Origin: Alligator mississippiensis
Lineage: Eukaryota > Chordata > Crocodylia > Alligatoridae
Reading direction: 5' to 3'
NCBI RefSeq assembly: GCF_030867095.1
Contig: NC_081835.1
Coordinates: 18,546,501 to 18,610,500 of the forward strand
DNA length: 64,000 nt
Shown piece by piece: positions 1 through 13,029 of the stretch (positions are counted from its first letter, which is position 1; each line of letters starts with the position of its first letter). The position numbers and the translations under genes were made by a program. Under the pieces are notes generated by a model that was not told the origin of the DNA, searched no databases, and worked only from the letters and a program-made list of their open reading frames with translations.

Positions 1-2940
1 TATAACTTCATGTTCATCTTCTACAGGAGATCTCTAGCAGCAGAAGATGGGTCTGAACCAAAGCTTGGATAAAATCCGGATCCCTCATGCTCAGCTCCAC
101 CTGATATGGGCACCACCGTCTATTCCATGACCAGTAGGGAGGAGGCAACAGGAGGTGACAAATTCCTCCGGAACTCCAACCCTAGGGTGTTTTTTTAATT
201 TTCACCTGCCCACACAGACGTCTTTGCTAATAAAGCACCAGGGAAGAAAAGCACAAAGCAGACAGGCTGGGGGAGCAGAGTGGTGTCCAAACAGAGGGTT
301 TGTCAAAGTTTTCCAGGAGGTGTCAGCAGCTCTTTAACTTCTTGACAGTCAGGATAACAAAATGTGTCTGGCGAGCTCTGGGGACACAATGGAAAATTAA
401 AAGTGGTAATGAATAGAGCCGTTTTCTAGCGGATTGCAGCTGCAAACACAAGCAGGGCCAGAAAACAAACCATCCCAGACAGGCTTGGGGGAAAGGATCC
501 AAGACTGTGCTGGGGTCCCATCGTCAGGCAGCCATGGGCTCCACCCTGATGCATCAGGAAGGCTCCTGCTGGCCATTAGCATACATCTCAGGCCCCATCC
601 CCTCCTGAGCTGCCCTGGGGATGGCCAGGCATGCGTGGTAGCACTGGGTGCCAGCGAATAGCCCAGAGCTGATGGAACAGTTGCTCCTTCCTGCCTGCTG
701 TGCTTATGTTCCTTGAAATGGGGAATTTTCTATTAGAGCCCATGGTGGGCAGTCTGCAGCACAGTAATTACAGCAGGAGGGGGTTGTGTTCTCCCCGCAC
801 TGGGTTATAAAGCAAGTGGATTGCAGAGCACAAGGAACCAGGTCATCTTGAGGAAGAGGGTGTTGGCATTAGGGGAGAGAAGGGAGGAGGAAGATCCTCA
901 TTCAAGGGTCTGGTTGCACTGGGTCAAGCTGTTGCCAATATTATCCCTAAGGTTGTGTCTCCCAAGCGGGTCAGTGTAAAGGACATGGGGCCACTCCATT
1001 AGCAATTTGCTAGGACTATTCTAGGAAACTTATGGACAATTCCCCAGGCTCCCCATGGATGAGCTGAGTGTTGGCTTTACCATGTGGGTGTCCAAGCAAG
1101 ACAACCAGCTGGGATGGGGGGAGCAGGTGGGGGACCAAGGTATTTTCAAAAGAGCCTTGTATGGCTCTCATTCTTCTTTTCAAGCTGATTTCATACCTAT
1201 TAAAGACACAAGATCCCACAGTCCCAGAAGGTGATGGTCTCTGCCTAGCCACAGAATAGATGCATCCCACCTACCAACCTTGGATCAGACACCTTGACCA
1301 GGCCTGCAGAGCCCAGTCCTCCTCCAGACTCACCTGAAGGGGCTGGAGAGGGATGTTTCCATCATGTCCTCACCCTGGATCTCTACGAGGTGACTAAGGA
1401 GCAACAAGTGGGATGGCAATACCAGTCAGCTCCCAGGTGACAACCAACCCATCCCAAGGTTGTTTGGTGGAAGTGAGTCCATGAACCGATATTTCTTCAT
1501 CTCAGCCCATTTACAAATCATCCATCTTCCACCTTAGCCCCTGGCGGACTCTAGAGATGCTGGTGACATAGTATTGTGTCCATCAACCCTCATCTCCGGG
1601 ACTCCCTTCCCCTTCCCCATTGCAGTCTCTTGCAAATGTTCAAACAACTTTATGCTCCTCTGCTGCAGGCTCCTTGCTAAGCAAATCTGACATCACTTGA
1701 TAAATCAAATCCGGGCTTCTCAGCACGGTGTGAAACCAAAAGCAGACAGGCCTGACCTAGGAAGCTTGTAGGGAAAGGATAGTTTCTCAACAGACAGCTG
1801 AGCAGTAAAGGCAGGATTCCTGTACTCTCCACTGTGGCAAACTATCCACAAAAGAGGAGAGGGAGAATTTATCACCACCTTGTCCTCTGCAACAGCTAAT
1901 GCAGCAGGCGTGGTACTCAAGCCAAATGAGAAACCAAACAGCTGCTTTGACATTAGCCGCCCTATGCCAAGGGCATTCAGTGGTACCTTGCACTCTAGCC
2001 CTCACTCCCTGAAGCTTCTCAAGCAATTCAAAAGTAATTAAAGACAATTAAACAGAGATAAACCAAAAAATCAGGGCCTCTGTAGCAGCAGAGATGGCAC
2101 AATACCAGGCTTTGTTAGAGAATAACCCTAAGAAAAGTTAAGCAATCCCCACTGCAACCCAGCATTGATTCTGAAACCTAATGGTGGATGTTTGAATGTC
2201 AGGGTGGGCAACTGTTGATTGTTTCAGCACAAATAGCCAGCTGCTCTGGAGCAGCACTTGGAATTGGGGATTTGGGGAGAGGGCCACATCTTTTCCTAAT
2301 CAGAATCAATTAACTGGAAGCCTTTAAAGCCATCTGTCACCTTCATTAGTTCCCCATCACCCTTCATATCATCACTGACATTTACAGTGCAGCATTCACT
2401 GGGTTTTGCAAAGTCACACCCTTCCCAGCTCCTCTCTGCTGCAAAGGGAAGAAGTTGCCTCTTCACAGACAGATCAGCTTGCCTAGTGGCATTTAGACCT
2501 CAAAGGGGTTTCTTCTGCCTGGACAAGGCTTCCAGATCCTCCAGCCCCTGGAAGCACTGTGCTCTACAGGAAAGATTGTGCTCCCATCTGGCTGAAGCCC
2601 AGCTCCCAAATGAGCAGTCACTAACAAGTGGTGACAGTCACGACAAAAAATTGTTTGGGACTCCTGAGTGGAAACGGAGTCACAGACTTGAAAGTGGGGG
2701 TGGGAGCCTGGCAGCGGGGTCTCGTGGAAAAAAGTGAGGAAACACCGGCCAAGAGGGTGGTGATTCTGATGGGGATTTTCAGTTCTAAGTAGTTGGATGA
2801 TAATGTCTTTACAACTGAAGCCAGGATAAGTATAGCATCAGATGAGAATCTGGGTCCTTGTGTCCCACCATAGGCTGATCATCCTGCTTTCCATTTTCTC
2901 CTTCCTTTCCTTGGTGGTGAGGTCACAGCTGCATTATTTC
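1..2940. other. Non-coding stretch, no recognisable gene
   Basis: Both strands were read for exons, RNA genes and transposons. Open frames here are under about 120 codons and show no domain or low-complexity-free core. There is no clear repeat family member. Probably unique intergenic or intronic DNA. Confidence 0.6.
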
Positions 2941-2945
2941 CAATT

Positions 2946-3000
2946 CACGGTGGGGTAAGTTGAGGCACAGAGCAGTGCAGTAGCTCAGTCCAGGACAGGA
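2946..3000 (-). repeat. Possible MIR-like SINE remnant
   Basis: The stretch holds 'TTGAGGCACAGAG' followed by AG-rich sequence, resembling the antisense of the MIR phrase for the conserved part of the element (AAACTGAGGCACAGAGAGG). Only about 50 bases match, and several positions differ, so this is a weak call. Confidence 0.3.
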
Positions 3001-6000
3001 TGGGCAGCAGTGACAAGTCTGGATGATATCCTAGCTCTTGTGAGCACAAGTCACCTATTTGCAATCCTGCACAATTCTGTCTTGCATACACGTCTGTCTC
3101 TATAAGACCAAAAAAGTCACCAGTTTGGCCATTTCCAAGGACACTCACAAGAGCAGACAGCTCCAAGTGCTGTGCACTGCAGTTGAGCCCCTGGCTGCAC
3201 TTGCTATGGTGGAAAGATCTGCACCCAATCCTTCACTGGGTGGATCTACTTTTGCCTAACAGGACAGGAGGGGAGGCCCAGGTGACGAAGTAGTTCGTCT
3301 TGTTTCCCTTTGGTGCCCATTTAAAATTAAAGTGGACAAGGAAGAAGCTAATGTAAATAATGTATTGGCGGCTCAGTACACAGCTTCCAGAGCCTGTATT
3401 CGTTGTCAAATCTTATTTAAAGAAACCCAGCCCTGCTGGCATCATAAAAAATGCATCCTGGTTTCAGCTTCAACCTCTACTTACGTACCACTGAGCAGCA
3501 GACGGCTCAGTTACCATTTTCAAGCCTTCCCACTCTGAGCTGGCCCTAGTCAGCTTCATACTGGAATGAAGCTGGATTGCTCAAAAAGCTCACATGCTGG
3601 CTCTGGGCACTTTCTGTATCACCTGGGCCTGGGAAGCGTGGCAGGACGCCTGGCTTCTCTTCCCAGCTCAGTCTCTGCCTTGTTGAAAGGTATCGGCGCT
3701 TCTCCCTGAGCCTCGTTCCCTTGCCCAGGGAAACACTGCAAAGAGTGCTCTACAGAAGATATGCTCATCCACGTGCCTACGTTTACGACCGGCCCAGATT
3801 TCCATCTCCCAGTGATTTCGAGGCATGATTTCAATGGTTGTTAGTGACCTAAATACCTGTGCGGAGCTGAGCTGTAGTCCATAGAAAGAGCTCCATCTAC
3901 TGGCACGCGAGAGGACAGCATTGCTTCGAAAAAAGGTTCAAAGAAAGTTTCTTAGCACCATGAACATACCCAAGCTTTCTTGGCTAAGCAGTGAAACACA
4001 AGAAGGAAGGTCAAGAGGATTCACTCCCTTTCTGGATCAGGCATTTCATGCCCATTCTTGTTTCTCTCTTTGGCTGTCTCCCTACACCATGTGCTTGCTG
4101 GCTGTGAGCTGCTACAGGCCTCCCCGGGCCGTGTCATGGGCTGTACGTAGCTCAGGGCCAGTGCCCTGGGTTCATGTGCCCATACCACGTGGCCTCTGAT
4201 CACTGTGCAGGGGGGTACCAACAGCTTTGACAATTCACACAGGACAGGTGTTTGCCCTGGGCTCTTTTGCAAGCAAGGATCTCCAAACCCAGAGCCCTAA
4301 ATGTTCCTCTCATCCCTACAGGGCATCGTCACACCTCCTGCCCCGTGCCTCATGCAAGCAGGGCAGGGGCGTGCTGTTCCTTGGGCGTCCCTGGCCAGAA
4401 ACGCGGTAGCTGCCTGACTCTGCACTAAAGCGATAGAGAAGGACAGACACCCTCACCACACACTGGCACACACACGCACGTCCCATCCCCGAGCCGAGAC
4501 AAACCCTTTCCCTGCAACCTCTCCCACCCCCTCAGGGACTGCAGCACCGCAGCTGAACTCCCGTGGAAAGCGCCAGCTCCAGCACGCTGTTTGCTTTTAC
4601 TTTCATTCAAGTGACGCGGTCCCAGAGGCAGGAATATCAGGCTGCTCCTGGCTGGCTCCAAGATGGAATTTAATTTGCCCTTCGTGATCCACAGCTGATG
4701 ACTTAGGGGAGCAGGAAGAGCTTGAGATGGGGGAAGGATGCATCCTCCCAGGGCCTGGCTGGAACTGGCAGAGCATCTTTCCACATGGCCTCTCTGGAAG
4801 AGCAGAGGGTTGATTCAGGGGGCTATAAATAGTGCCGGCTGCAGCAGCAAGCATGTGCCTCAGATTCCAACCCAGCACCTTATTCTAGAGCTGCCATACC
4901 AACTCCATGCTCAATAGAAGCCCTGCACAACCGGGACACACACACAGCACCCCCCTTTTTCAGGGGATCAGCACTCAGTTGGTTCTTTAACTTCCCCTTT
5001 GGGTGACAAGAGGGAAGTCCTTGGAGTTTAAAGGCAGGTTAAAAGGGAGACTCAGGCCAGGAGGGAGACGGGGTAGCTCAGATGAGTGCTGCTCATTGTC
5101 CCTCACAGGCTCTCCGGTCCCTGCTCCACCTGCCCTTGCCACAATGTGATCACTCTAGTGTTGGTGCCATTTCCTGCTTCAGCACGGGAGCTGGTTTGGG
5201 GAGCGCTCAGAACCACAGGGGCTGCCGGCTGCACGCATGAACCCCCAAGACACATGGGACCCACATGCTGGCGGCAAGTTTGTGACCTCAGCTCCCATCC
5301 AATCACACCCCAGTGCCAACTGTTGGCTGTGCCAACATGATTGTTTTAAAGAGGCTTTGCCAGGCTGCCAGTTCTGGAGACCAGAGCTCTCTGCTTGGAT
5401 CTGGACAGAGAGAGCAGAAGCAGCAGCCCTGTGCAAGGGCACCTACCTCACACTCTGTGCACACACACGCACATACACACACATGCACACATGGCTCCAG
5501 TCCTGCTACCAGTCCTTGAGCACCCCAGGTTCCCTCTACCGAGGCATCTTGCTTTAGCCCTGCAGTCCTACCCCTTGCTCTTCCAGCCATCAGTTTGCCC
5601 TGCTGTACAGCTGAGGTCACTGCACTCGTTGCACCTGTGCCAATGCTAAATGCACTCGGTGGTGTCTTCCCCCCCTGCTTCCAGCCATTCTCTGTACCAC
5701 TTCCACCCTGAGAGATGGGCTTCAGAGTCAGAGAGGCACTGCCCCATAGTGCCCCCTCATCAGGATCCCTAGGTCACCAGGGCTTGGGCAGGGAATGGAG
5801 CCATCAGCACAGCTGTTAATCATCCAGTCTGGCAGGGCAAGCTCAAGATGGGAAGAGGCAGATCAGAGAATGGCTGATCCAGCCAGTGACCTGGGCCGGG
5901 GGAGCCAGCAGCTGCTCAGAAGCCTGACTAAGCTGTGGGCTGCTGGCTGCCAGCTCAGCCCCTGCCCCCATGCCAACCCCTGTGCTCATCTAGGGTTGCA

Positions 6001-6480
6001 TGCCTGATGTCTGCAGCAGAGAGGCAGCCACCAGGGCAGAGGGCAGGGGGTAAGAAGAAATCCATCCCCAGGGAGAAAGAGATGGGGCAAGTCATGCAGG
6101 GGCAGAGCCCTGGGGAGTGGGGTTCTCCTCCCTCATGCGGCTGACAATGGCTGCTGTCCAAGACAGGTCTGGATGGGCCAGGGATCTGGCACTGCCTGGT
6201 ACTGGGATCTAGGAGAGAGGAAAGGGGAGATGTGGCTCAGTGGCAGAGAATTGAGAACCCGAGGTTGCAGGGAGCTGCAGAGGCCTGGGGAGACAGGAGG
6301 AGCAAACATCCCACAGACCAAGAAGGAAAAGGAGGAGCAGAGAAAATGGAGAGAAAACCGACAGGCAAAACAAGTGAGGCAGAGCCAGGATGCCAGGGAG
6401 GGGTGGGGGCCAGGGGCAGCCCCAGCTCCAGGAGATGAGACCGCAGGGTGAGCTGCAGGCTGCCCCCAAGGGTCCTCCCC
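3001..6480. other. Non-coding stretch with short CA repeat
   Basis: No exon, RNA gene or mobile element was recognised. The sequence is GC-moderate with many CCCC/GGGG tracts, which open long but meaningless frames. A TATAAATAG motif at about 4824-4832 is the only promoter-like word and has no supporting gene downstream. Confidence 0.55.
5460..5490. repeat. Imperfect (CA)n microsatellite
   Basis: About 30 bases of CA dinucleotides interrupted by G and T (CACACGCACATACACACA-type). It encodes nothing; short frames crossing it are artefacts. Confidence 0.85.
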
Positions 6481-6500
6481 CAGTACAGCTGGGCAGAGGC

Positions 6501-6590
6501 TGTCCTTGTCCCGCATGTCACCAGCCTTGCATGTCTGTCCCACATGTCTGTGCCCTTGTCCCGCATGTCACCAGCCCTGCCCCGTCTCCA
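6501..6590 (+). repeat. 50-bp-period tandem repeat, about 1.8 copies
   Basis: A unit beginning TGTCCTTGTCCCGCATGTCA at 6501 recurs at 6551 with only a few changes. The 'CCGCATGTCACCAGCC' core is identical in both copies. The second copy is cut short at about 6590. No coding meaning is evident. Confidence 0.8.
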
Positions 6591-9060
6591 GCCAGGCTGT
6601 GGCTACAAGAGATGGTCTCGCCTCAGCCAGCGGCAGGGCACCAAGGCCACCTCAGCTCCTGGTTCTAGCCAGGATGCTTGAAGTAAGCCAGGCCAGGGGG
6701 CTCGGCCCAATGAAATAGCCATGAGCAGGAACAAGGCAGGAAAAAGCTGCTTCCGTGGGCCATGAAACCCTGGGAGCAGCTCAGGCAGCTCCCTGCTGTC
6801 CCCACTGGAGAGGCAGGTGTTGCATGGGGTAACAAACATGGACACTTGCTGCCTGCCCACCCTGACCAGGTCCCCTGGGGGTGTCTTACACCCTTGCCCC
6901 TTGCCTTACACCCTTGCAATTAGCTCCATTGGAGTATGCTGCTTGCCTGCATGTGGGGGTCTCTAATCTGTGATGCTGCTGAGCCGGAGGTGGGGTGGGA
7001 GGCAGGATTGGCACAAGGACGCTGCAAACCATGAAATTGTGCATGGCCCGGAGGTGACAGCATCCCCTACAGCATCAGTAACACTGACCAGTAGGCATCG
7101 TGATGGGCTAATGCAGAGCAGAGAGGCCCTGAGCCAATACATGGGGCCCCCAAAGGCAACCCCGCCTCTGCCAGGGGGTACATCCAAACCAAGGCAAGAG
7201 ACCAGGGTAGCCAGGCTGGAGATCCAGCCTCTGCCATGCTGCTGGGTAGGCCTGGGGCACAGGGTGAACCAGGTGCGCTGCTGCTCCCTCTATTTCATCC
7301 CAGTCAGTTCTCCTTGGTTACTTCTCTTCCTGCCCCAGCCAGAGCCCTTCTGCTGCCCTTGCTGTTGAGGCCCTTCCTTTGTGTTGCTCTCAGAGTGTGG
7401 CCTCTAGCCTGTCCCATTCCTCCTTACAGGGCCCAGTCCTTTCTTCCTTGAAATGGGGATTGAAGGGAGCCCATGCCACGGGGTGGTGGCCATCTCTGCA
7501 CGCACGAGCTGAGTCTGGCGTGGCCTCCAAAGCATCAGGTCTGCAGTGAGTCAGCACTGGCTGGCTGCAGCTTCTGGGGATTTCCCCATCTGCTCCACAG
7601 GCAGGAAGGGCTGAGCCCCCTTTTCCCCCACTCCATAAAACAACCCAGCAAGGATAGTCAAAGGACAACTCAGGCAGTCAGAGGGATTGATGCCATGGTG
7701 GGCACAGCACAGACCCTCCACCTGGGTTACAGCATGTCCTTCCTGCTCTGTACCATAACAATAGGTCCTGATGTGGTTCAAGGCTGTCTGTGCATGACAG
7801 AGCTGGTTTTATAAGATGTATGAAAGTCTGGGCTGCCCCTTCCAGACAGGCTACTCCGAGCCAATGTCATAGGCAGACATCCAGGGACATCAGCTGACTA
7901 GAAGAGTCCCCCAGCACGTGGCTGCTGATTAGACTATGAGCACAGGGCTCTCCTCAGCACCTCCTCCACCCAACCCCGCAATCTCAGCTCCAGCCCTGAC
8001 CCTGCTTCAGGCTGAGAATGGAGTGAAAGCTTGCTCACAGCCCACTTCCAACTCTGTGCAGAGAAGACCAAGCTCTTTCAACCAGGGGGATAGAAGCCAT
8101 TTCCTAAGGGGTGTGATGATGGACACATCTCCTCCCATATGGAGACAGGATTGTTCCTAGGAGAGATGTGGCCATGCCTGTGTGCCCCATGGAAACAAGC
8201 CGTTTCCAGGAGACAATGTGTCAGAGATGTGCATGGTCACCCTAGGCACCACCTTACGCTAGCATGGGGCACTTGATTCCAAGGCAAAGCTACCCCTCAG
8301 AAAGGGAGGAGGGGGAGTGTGCACCAGTTGTGTGTCCACTCTTCCTGGGGTTGCCCTTTGCTCAATGCCAACTGGCACTGAGTGGCCAGACCCTGTTATA
8401 GAGCCTACTGCTGGCAGCTGGCTGGAGGAGCTCGTCACATGCCTGCTCCCCAATTCTGGAGTAAAATCCCCAGAGTAAAATCCCTGGGGGTAAAATCTGG
8501 GGTGAATTATTCTGCAGTAATTGCACTCAGCATCTAAGCCCTTAGGCTGAGCCACTTGTTGTGGCAGGTACAGAAAGTCCAGGGCCTCCTCTGCTAGCGA
8601 ACCACTGTTTGGAGGACACAGACTGGCAGGCCTCATCTCCCCTGGGAAGCCAGCGTGCGGTTCATTCTGCTCAGATGCTGCCTGGAGATCAGAGCCCAAG
8701 AGGAGGGAGCCGAACTAGCCAGAGGGAGGGGTGGGAGGCAGGTCATCCTTTGCTTCCCAGGAGGTTGCACTGTTTCCTTGCCCCAACCTGATCGATGCTG
8801 GGTAGCGTTCTGCAGGCAGCTCCCTCCTCCCCTCTTCCCTGCCTTCCTTTTCTGCATCAGCATTAGGCTGATGACACCCCATGTACATTATTCTCTAGCA
8901 GCCAATCCAGCATCAACCCGTCACCCTTCATTCCCCAGCCAAGCTGGCACCTCTCCACTCCCCAGAGGAAGGTGACTGCCCCAAGTCGGTACTAGAACAA
9001 CCCCTAGGATCCCTCATCCCAGCATCTCCAAGGTGTCCAGCCCCTCATGTCCAGCACTAG
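6591..9060. other. Non-coding stretch
   Basis: No gene was recognised. It contains a small triplet of GTAAAATC words (separate entry) and a two-copy CTTACACCCTTGC near 6890-6917. Remaining sequence looks unique. Confidence 0.55.
8458..8500 (+). repeat. Short tandem repeat, three copies of a 14-15-bp unit
   Basis: GGAGTAAAATCCCC, AGAGTAAAATCCCT and GGGGTAAAATCTGG follow one another directly. Divergence between units suggests an old local duplication. Confidence 0.75.
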
Positions 9061-9065
9061 CCCAG

Positions 9066-9175
9066 AGAGGAGGAAACTCATTAAGGGAGAAGGGAAGCAT
9101 TGGTCAAGGTCAGTGGCAGAGCAGGGAAGGGAACCCAGATGTGCTGGCTCCTAGCCCTGTGCTTGTTGCAATGAG
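9066..9175 (-). repeat. MIR-like CORE-SINE remnant
   Basis: The order of words 'AGGAAACTCA', 'GGTCAAGGTCA', 'GTGGCAGAGCAGGGA', 'GAACCCAGATGTGCTGGCTC' follows the reverse complement of the MIR family consensus (polymerase III-derived head, with the tRNA B-box region at the GAACCCAG end). Roughly 110 bases are retained with small indels. MIR and related CORE-SINEs are ancient and occur across amniotes, so this is an old insertion and is inactive. Confidence 0.65.
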
Positions 9176-9179
9176 ATAG

Positions 9180-10135
9180 ATGGCACAAGCCCCTGCTACT
9201 GCCCCATGCCTCCCCACTGAACGCAGAGCTCAGCCTCCCTGACTGGCCTCTTCCCACCTGGCAGCCATCTCAAGAGCACGGCTAAGCCATGCTAACCTGT
9301 GTGAGTGCAGCCCAGTGAAGGGCCTGCTGTCCCAGTAGCTTTATCTTTAACAAGCCAAGGCACGTGCCTTTCTCAGTCACCTCCCATCTTACTGCCACAA
9401 ATTCTGAAGGGATGTGTGCCTTGGCCAAAAGGAACCCCAGATCACCCCATCCAGGTTAGGGTGTTACACACACACCAGATGAACCATGGGGCGGCTGGAG
9501 GAAGGTGCCCAGCCCACCCCAAAATACCAATGCTGCGGGGTTGGTGATGGAAGGGGACACCCAGTCATCAGTGTCTCCTTGCCCTTCCACACACAGCTCT
9601 TCCCCACTTACAGGAACAAAGAGCAGACCTTCTCCTTAGCACAAGGCCCTCTGCTCTTGGAAGCCGCATGAGATGACAGCAGCTTGGGCCTCTTTGTGGC
9701 AGCAAAGGGCCTGCCTTGTGCAAACTCCTAGCCCCAGGCTGAGACAAGGCTCCCCTCCAGTGGTTCTGCCCCTCTCCTCATGCCCATATGTCACCTACTT
9801 TCTCTAGGCCACCCCCAACCCCAGGAGGACTGAGACACTTCGCAAAGCAGATCCTACTTGGAGCAGTGGCCATCCAGTAACCAGCCTCTGGCAGCAGCAC
9901 CCTGACATGCCCAGGGTCCCTGGAAGGATTGACCACTACCAGGGATGAAACGCATACCCCCCTCATGCCTTCCACAGCTAGCAACATGGCCTTTGACCCT
10001 GGTCCAGGAGGCTGAGAAGAAAGCTGTGCAGAAATAAACACGCGGTCACTCTTTACACTGCCAGCAAATACACACAAACTCCCCGAGAGCTCTGACTTCC
10101 ATCTGTGCTCTGATCAATAGCCGGAGCTGCTGACA
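9180..10135. other. Non-coding stretch
   Basis: Read on both strands. No exon, RNA gene or repeat family member was recognised. Confidence 0.55.
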
Positions 10136-10139
10136 GATA

Positions 10140-10300
10140 CTCACCTCCCCGGCCAATATATATCTTCATATTGACTTCAAAGTAAGTATGTGATTAAGTG
10201 CTGAGGGCACAGCTGAGGGAAGAGATTTAATATCCTATGGGGAAGTCATTTTAATAATGAATAATATAAACATGATTAACACCTGTTTTAATGAAATAGC
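10140..10300. promoter_or_regulatory. AT-rich block, candidate conserved noncoding element
   Basis: The base composition changes sharply from the GC-moderate flanks. The block is rich in homeodomain and POU-like words (ATTAAG, TTTAATAATGAATAAT, GATTAAC) and holds no repeat family. Such islands in sauropsid DNA are often deeply conserved enhancers. This is inference from composition and motif density only. Confidence 0.35.
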
Positions 10301-10387
10301 TCCTCCTTGTGCCCCTAGCGCACTGACACGGCTGCCCAGCAAGCTGGAACCATGGACAGCAGGATAAAGCAAGAAACACGTGTGTCT

Positions 10388-10418
10388 GCACACACACACG
10401 TGCACACACCCATACACA
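10388..10418. repeat. Imperfect (CA)n microsatellite
   Basis: CACACACACACGTGCACACACC-type alternating purine-pyrimidine sequence of about 30 bases. Confidence 0.85.
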
Positions 10419-10524
10419 AGGCCCGCTGTTCAGACTAGTGGCTAGCTGGAGTGGCAGGCGCTGCAGCACAGAGAGCTGTTTTTGGGAGAGACTGTGAGGA
10501 AGGCTGGGAGATAACACATGCCTG

Positions 10525-10720
10525 CAATATTAGCAATTAAGGCCCATTAATTATAATAATAATAATTATCACAAAATAGCACTTTTATGGCACAATATTA
10601 TGCTGAAAGATTTACAACATCCTGAATCACAACATTCACAATTAAAGTTATTTTCGTTTCTAATTTCAGTTTAATTCAGATCCAATAAAAATACAATAAA
10701 TATATTTAAAAAAAAAAAGA
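10525..10720. promoter_or_regulatory. AT-rich block with (AAT)n core and A-rich tail
   Basis: It contains CCATTAATTATAATAATAAT, an (ATA/AAT)n run, then about 100 bases of AT-rich unique sequence ending in an A-run near 10709-10730. The first half resembles a homeodomain-site cluster and the A-run could be a retroposon tail, but no SINE or LINE body was recognised next to it. It is either a regulatory block or simple-sequence DNA. Confidence 0.35.
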
Positions 10721-10730
10721 AAAAAGAAAA

Positions 10731-11430
10731 AGCCACCCCAAAACCATTACTTAAGACAATTTCCCTGGCCAGGGATGTTATATTACAGCAAAGCAATCCC
10801 CCGAGAAGCATTGCCAGCCTTGGCAACACAGAAATGGCCAGCTCCATGAAATACGCTCCCTGCGCTCCCGAGCTCCTGTGTTCACATCTCACTCTAGTGG
10901 CTGCCTCCCTAACAGCCAGCTACTCGCTCTCAACACCTCCAGTGGTAGGAGCTGGTGGGGTGGAAGATCCCGATTCACCAGCTGTTGATGATGATGGCAG
11001 GATACATGCAGCTGGAAGTACATACTGTTATTGTGATGTCTAGGTGAATGCAAGTCTCACATCCAGCCTGTCTCCCGATACACCACTCTATTTAGCTGTT
11101 TTATCAGATCAGGATGATAAGAAGAAAAAAACACAAACTGAAGAGTCAATTAGCACAGACGGGATTCTTCATGATACCCTGCATCCAACACCGTTTCATT
11201 TTACATTTCCTTTCCAAGCAACTCTCAGCCAAAGCGGCCTGTCAGCCAGCTCATCTTTTGCACTCTGCCTCGCACTTCATTTTTCATGTCCTTCATATCA
11301 TCATCTACAGAGATCAAATGCAACCAGATCTGAACCGGAGCCTCATACACTAGCACAAAGTGAATTCTGAGCAAGTATCGGTGGCAACACATGGACCAGA
11401 GCAAAGGAGACTAGGGTCCATCTGGATCCA
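10731..11430. other. Non-coding stretch
   Basis: No exon, RNA gene or recognised repeat. Short frames (for example 11044-11370 on the plus strand) have no domain content. Confidence 0.5.
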
Positions 11431-11434
11431 GTCC

Positions 11435-11740
11435 AGAGCTGTTTGGAAATTTTCCAATGCAACACTTCCCCATTGGAAAACACTGAGTCACTGAAAGTGG
11501 AACCTCTGGGGAAACTGTGAGGATCTTGAAAAACATCATTTGTGAAGAAAACTGGGGTGGTGGAGGGGAACCACTGGGTTTCGTAATGGAACCAGCTGGA
11601 CTTTCCATTGGAAAGTGACTTTGTTTCCATTTCTGCAAAATCTGTGTAATGGAAAATGAGAAAAAAAGGGAAAGAAAAGTCAGAAAAAATCTTTTGATTT
11701 CATCAAAACACAATGTTGCCATTGCTGTCTCCCATACCCG
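11435..11740. repeat. Possible old interspersed repeat rich in GGAAA/TTTCC words
   Basis: The stretch repeats complementary words such as TTGGAAATTTTCCA, CATTGGAAAACA, TTTCCATTGGAAAG and TTTCCATTTCTG, giving many small inverted pairs. A weaker stretch of the same style lies at 43480-43630. This resembles sauropsid DNA-transposon relics, but I could not define ends or a target-site duplication. Confidence 0.3.
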
Positions 11741-13025
11741 CCCCCTCAGTGTTTGCTTGGGAATCTCATTTCATGAGGAAATTGCAGAATTTGCTTGTGC
11801 TGTTTTAAAATGGAACAAAAGTGGATGTTTTAAATTCTGCCGTGAAACAGAGTCCACCTTCATCTACTCCATGCCTGAAACTGGCAGTAACCACACACCA
11901 CTGCCACAGTGCTCACGAATTAAGTGCCTTAGGTTGTCCAATGTGAGGTACCTGCAGCTTGATCTCAGAAGCCTCCTGGTCCTTACCCCCAAATGGAGCT
12001 GTGGGTACTCTCCATCCCACACGACCAAGCCCCAAGGGATTCCTAAGATGGATGTTCAAAAAGAGCTCAATTTTTTCCCAACTTTGGATCTTAGCATGGA
12101 TCGCAAGGTCCTTAGCTCTTATAACTAAACACACTCTGGCATTCACCAGCCCATTGTACTCCTTGACAATTCAACTCCTCCCCCATTTCAGAACTAATAA
12201 TCTCCACCATCACACCCATGTGGCAATCCAAGTCCCCCTGCCAGCTTCGCCTGGGTTCTCTGGCAAGTGCCCCTTTTAGCACATCAGCTTTATTCCCCAT
12301 ATTGGGCCATCATAATGAAGGGGATGGTGTATAAATAATGAACTAAAAAAAAAGGAATCATAATCATTTCAAGCTTCACCAGAAACAGGGACCTGGTGGG
12401 GAGGGAAGCATCTGAGCATGGTAAATGAGGAAGAGCAAAATAAACACTTAGCAACTTGGGAAGTAGCCTGACATGGTCTGGTTCAACCAAAAGCGTATCA
12501 GTAACATATTCAAAACCCCCCTGAATAGCCAGGACTTCCTGCCCATGAGTGCCAAAAATCACAGGTCTCTTAAAATAAGGGAGAATCACCACTAGCAGGT
12601 AGCAGTATAGGACTTATGATGCACAGTTCTGCCATGCTAAATCTACTCTGTAGAGGGCATTGGCACATAGACCCTCTGGCCATTACAGTGCAATAGTGAT
12701 GCTATTTACTGACTTTGCAAAAGGAGACTGAGGCTTAGTAATGAGTGAAGGAATGCCTGTAAGGTCTTCCGGAGGAAGAGACAAGTCCATGTAAAACAAC
12801 ACTGCTGTGATGACTGCAGGGCCATGGGTACCCAAGGTTTTGAACAGACTAAGGTCCCTGCCCCCTTGGGACATGCCAGCAAGATAATTAGCATTTTATG
12901 CCCTGGAGAAGGGAAAATGGATCAACTGAAACCAGAATAACGCGTGGTGTCCCTTTAAATCACAGCTCCGCATTCCCCGGAGAGATTCCCTCTCTCACTG
13001 CCTTTAATGAGGCCTCCATTCGCCT
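11741..13025. other. Non-coding stretch
   Basis: No gene recognised. A possible MIR scrap (GGAGACTGAGGCTTAG near 12723-12740) is too short to call as a feature of its own. Confidence 0.5.
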
Positions 13026-13029
13026 GACA

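Noticed and set aside
4824-4832. TATAAATAG core-promoter word
   Set aside because: No exon-like sequence downstream, and similar words at about 810, 21793, 22394 and 47382 show that they arise by chance in this window.
6228-6275. tRNA-like words (GTGGCTCAGTGGCAGAGAATTGAG, GAGGTTGCA)
   Set aside because: A D-arm-like start is followed by no foldable cloverleaf and no B-box.
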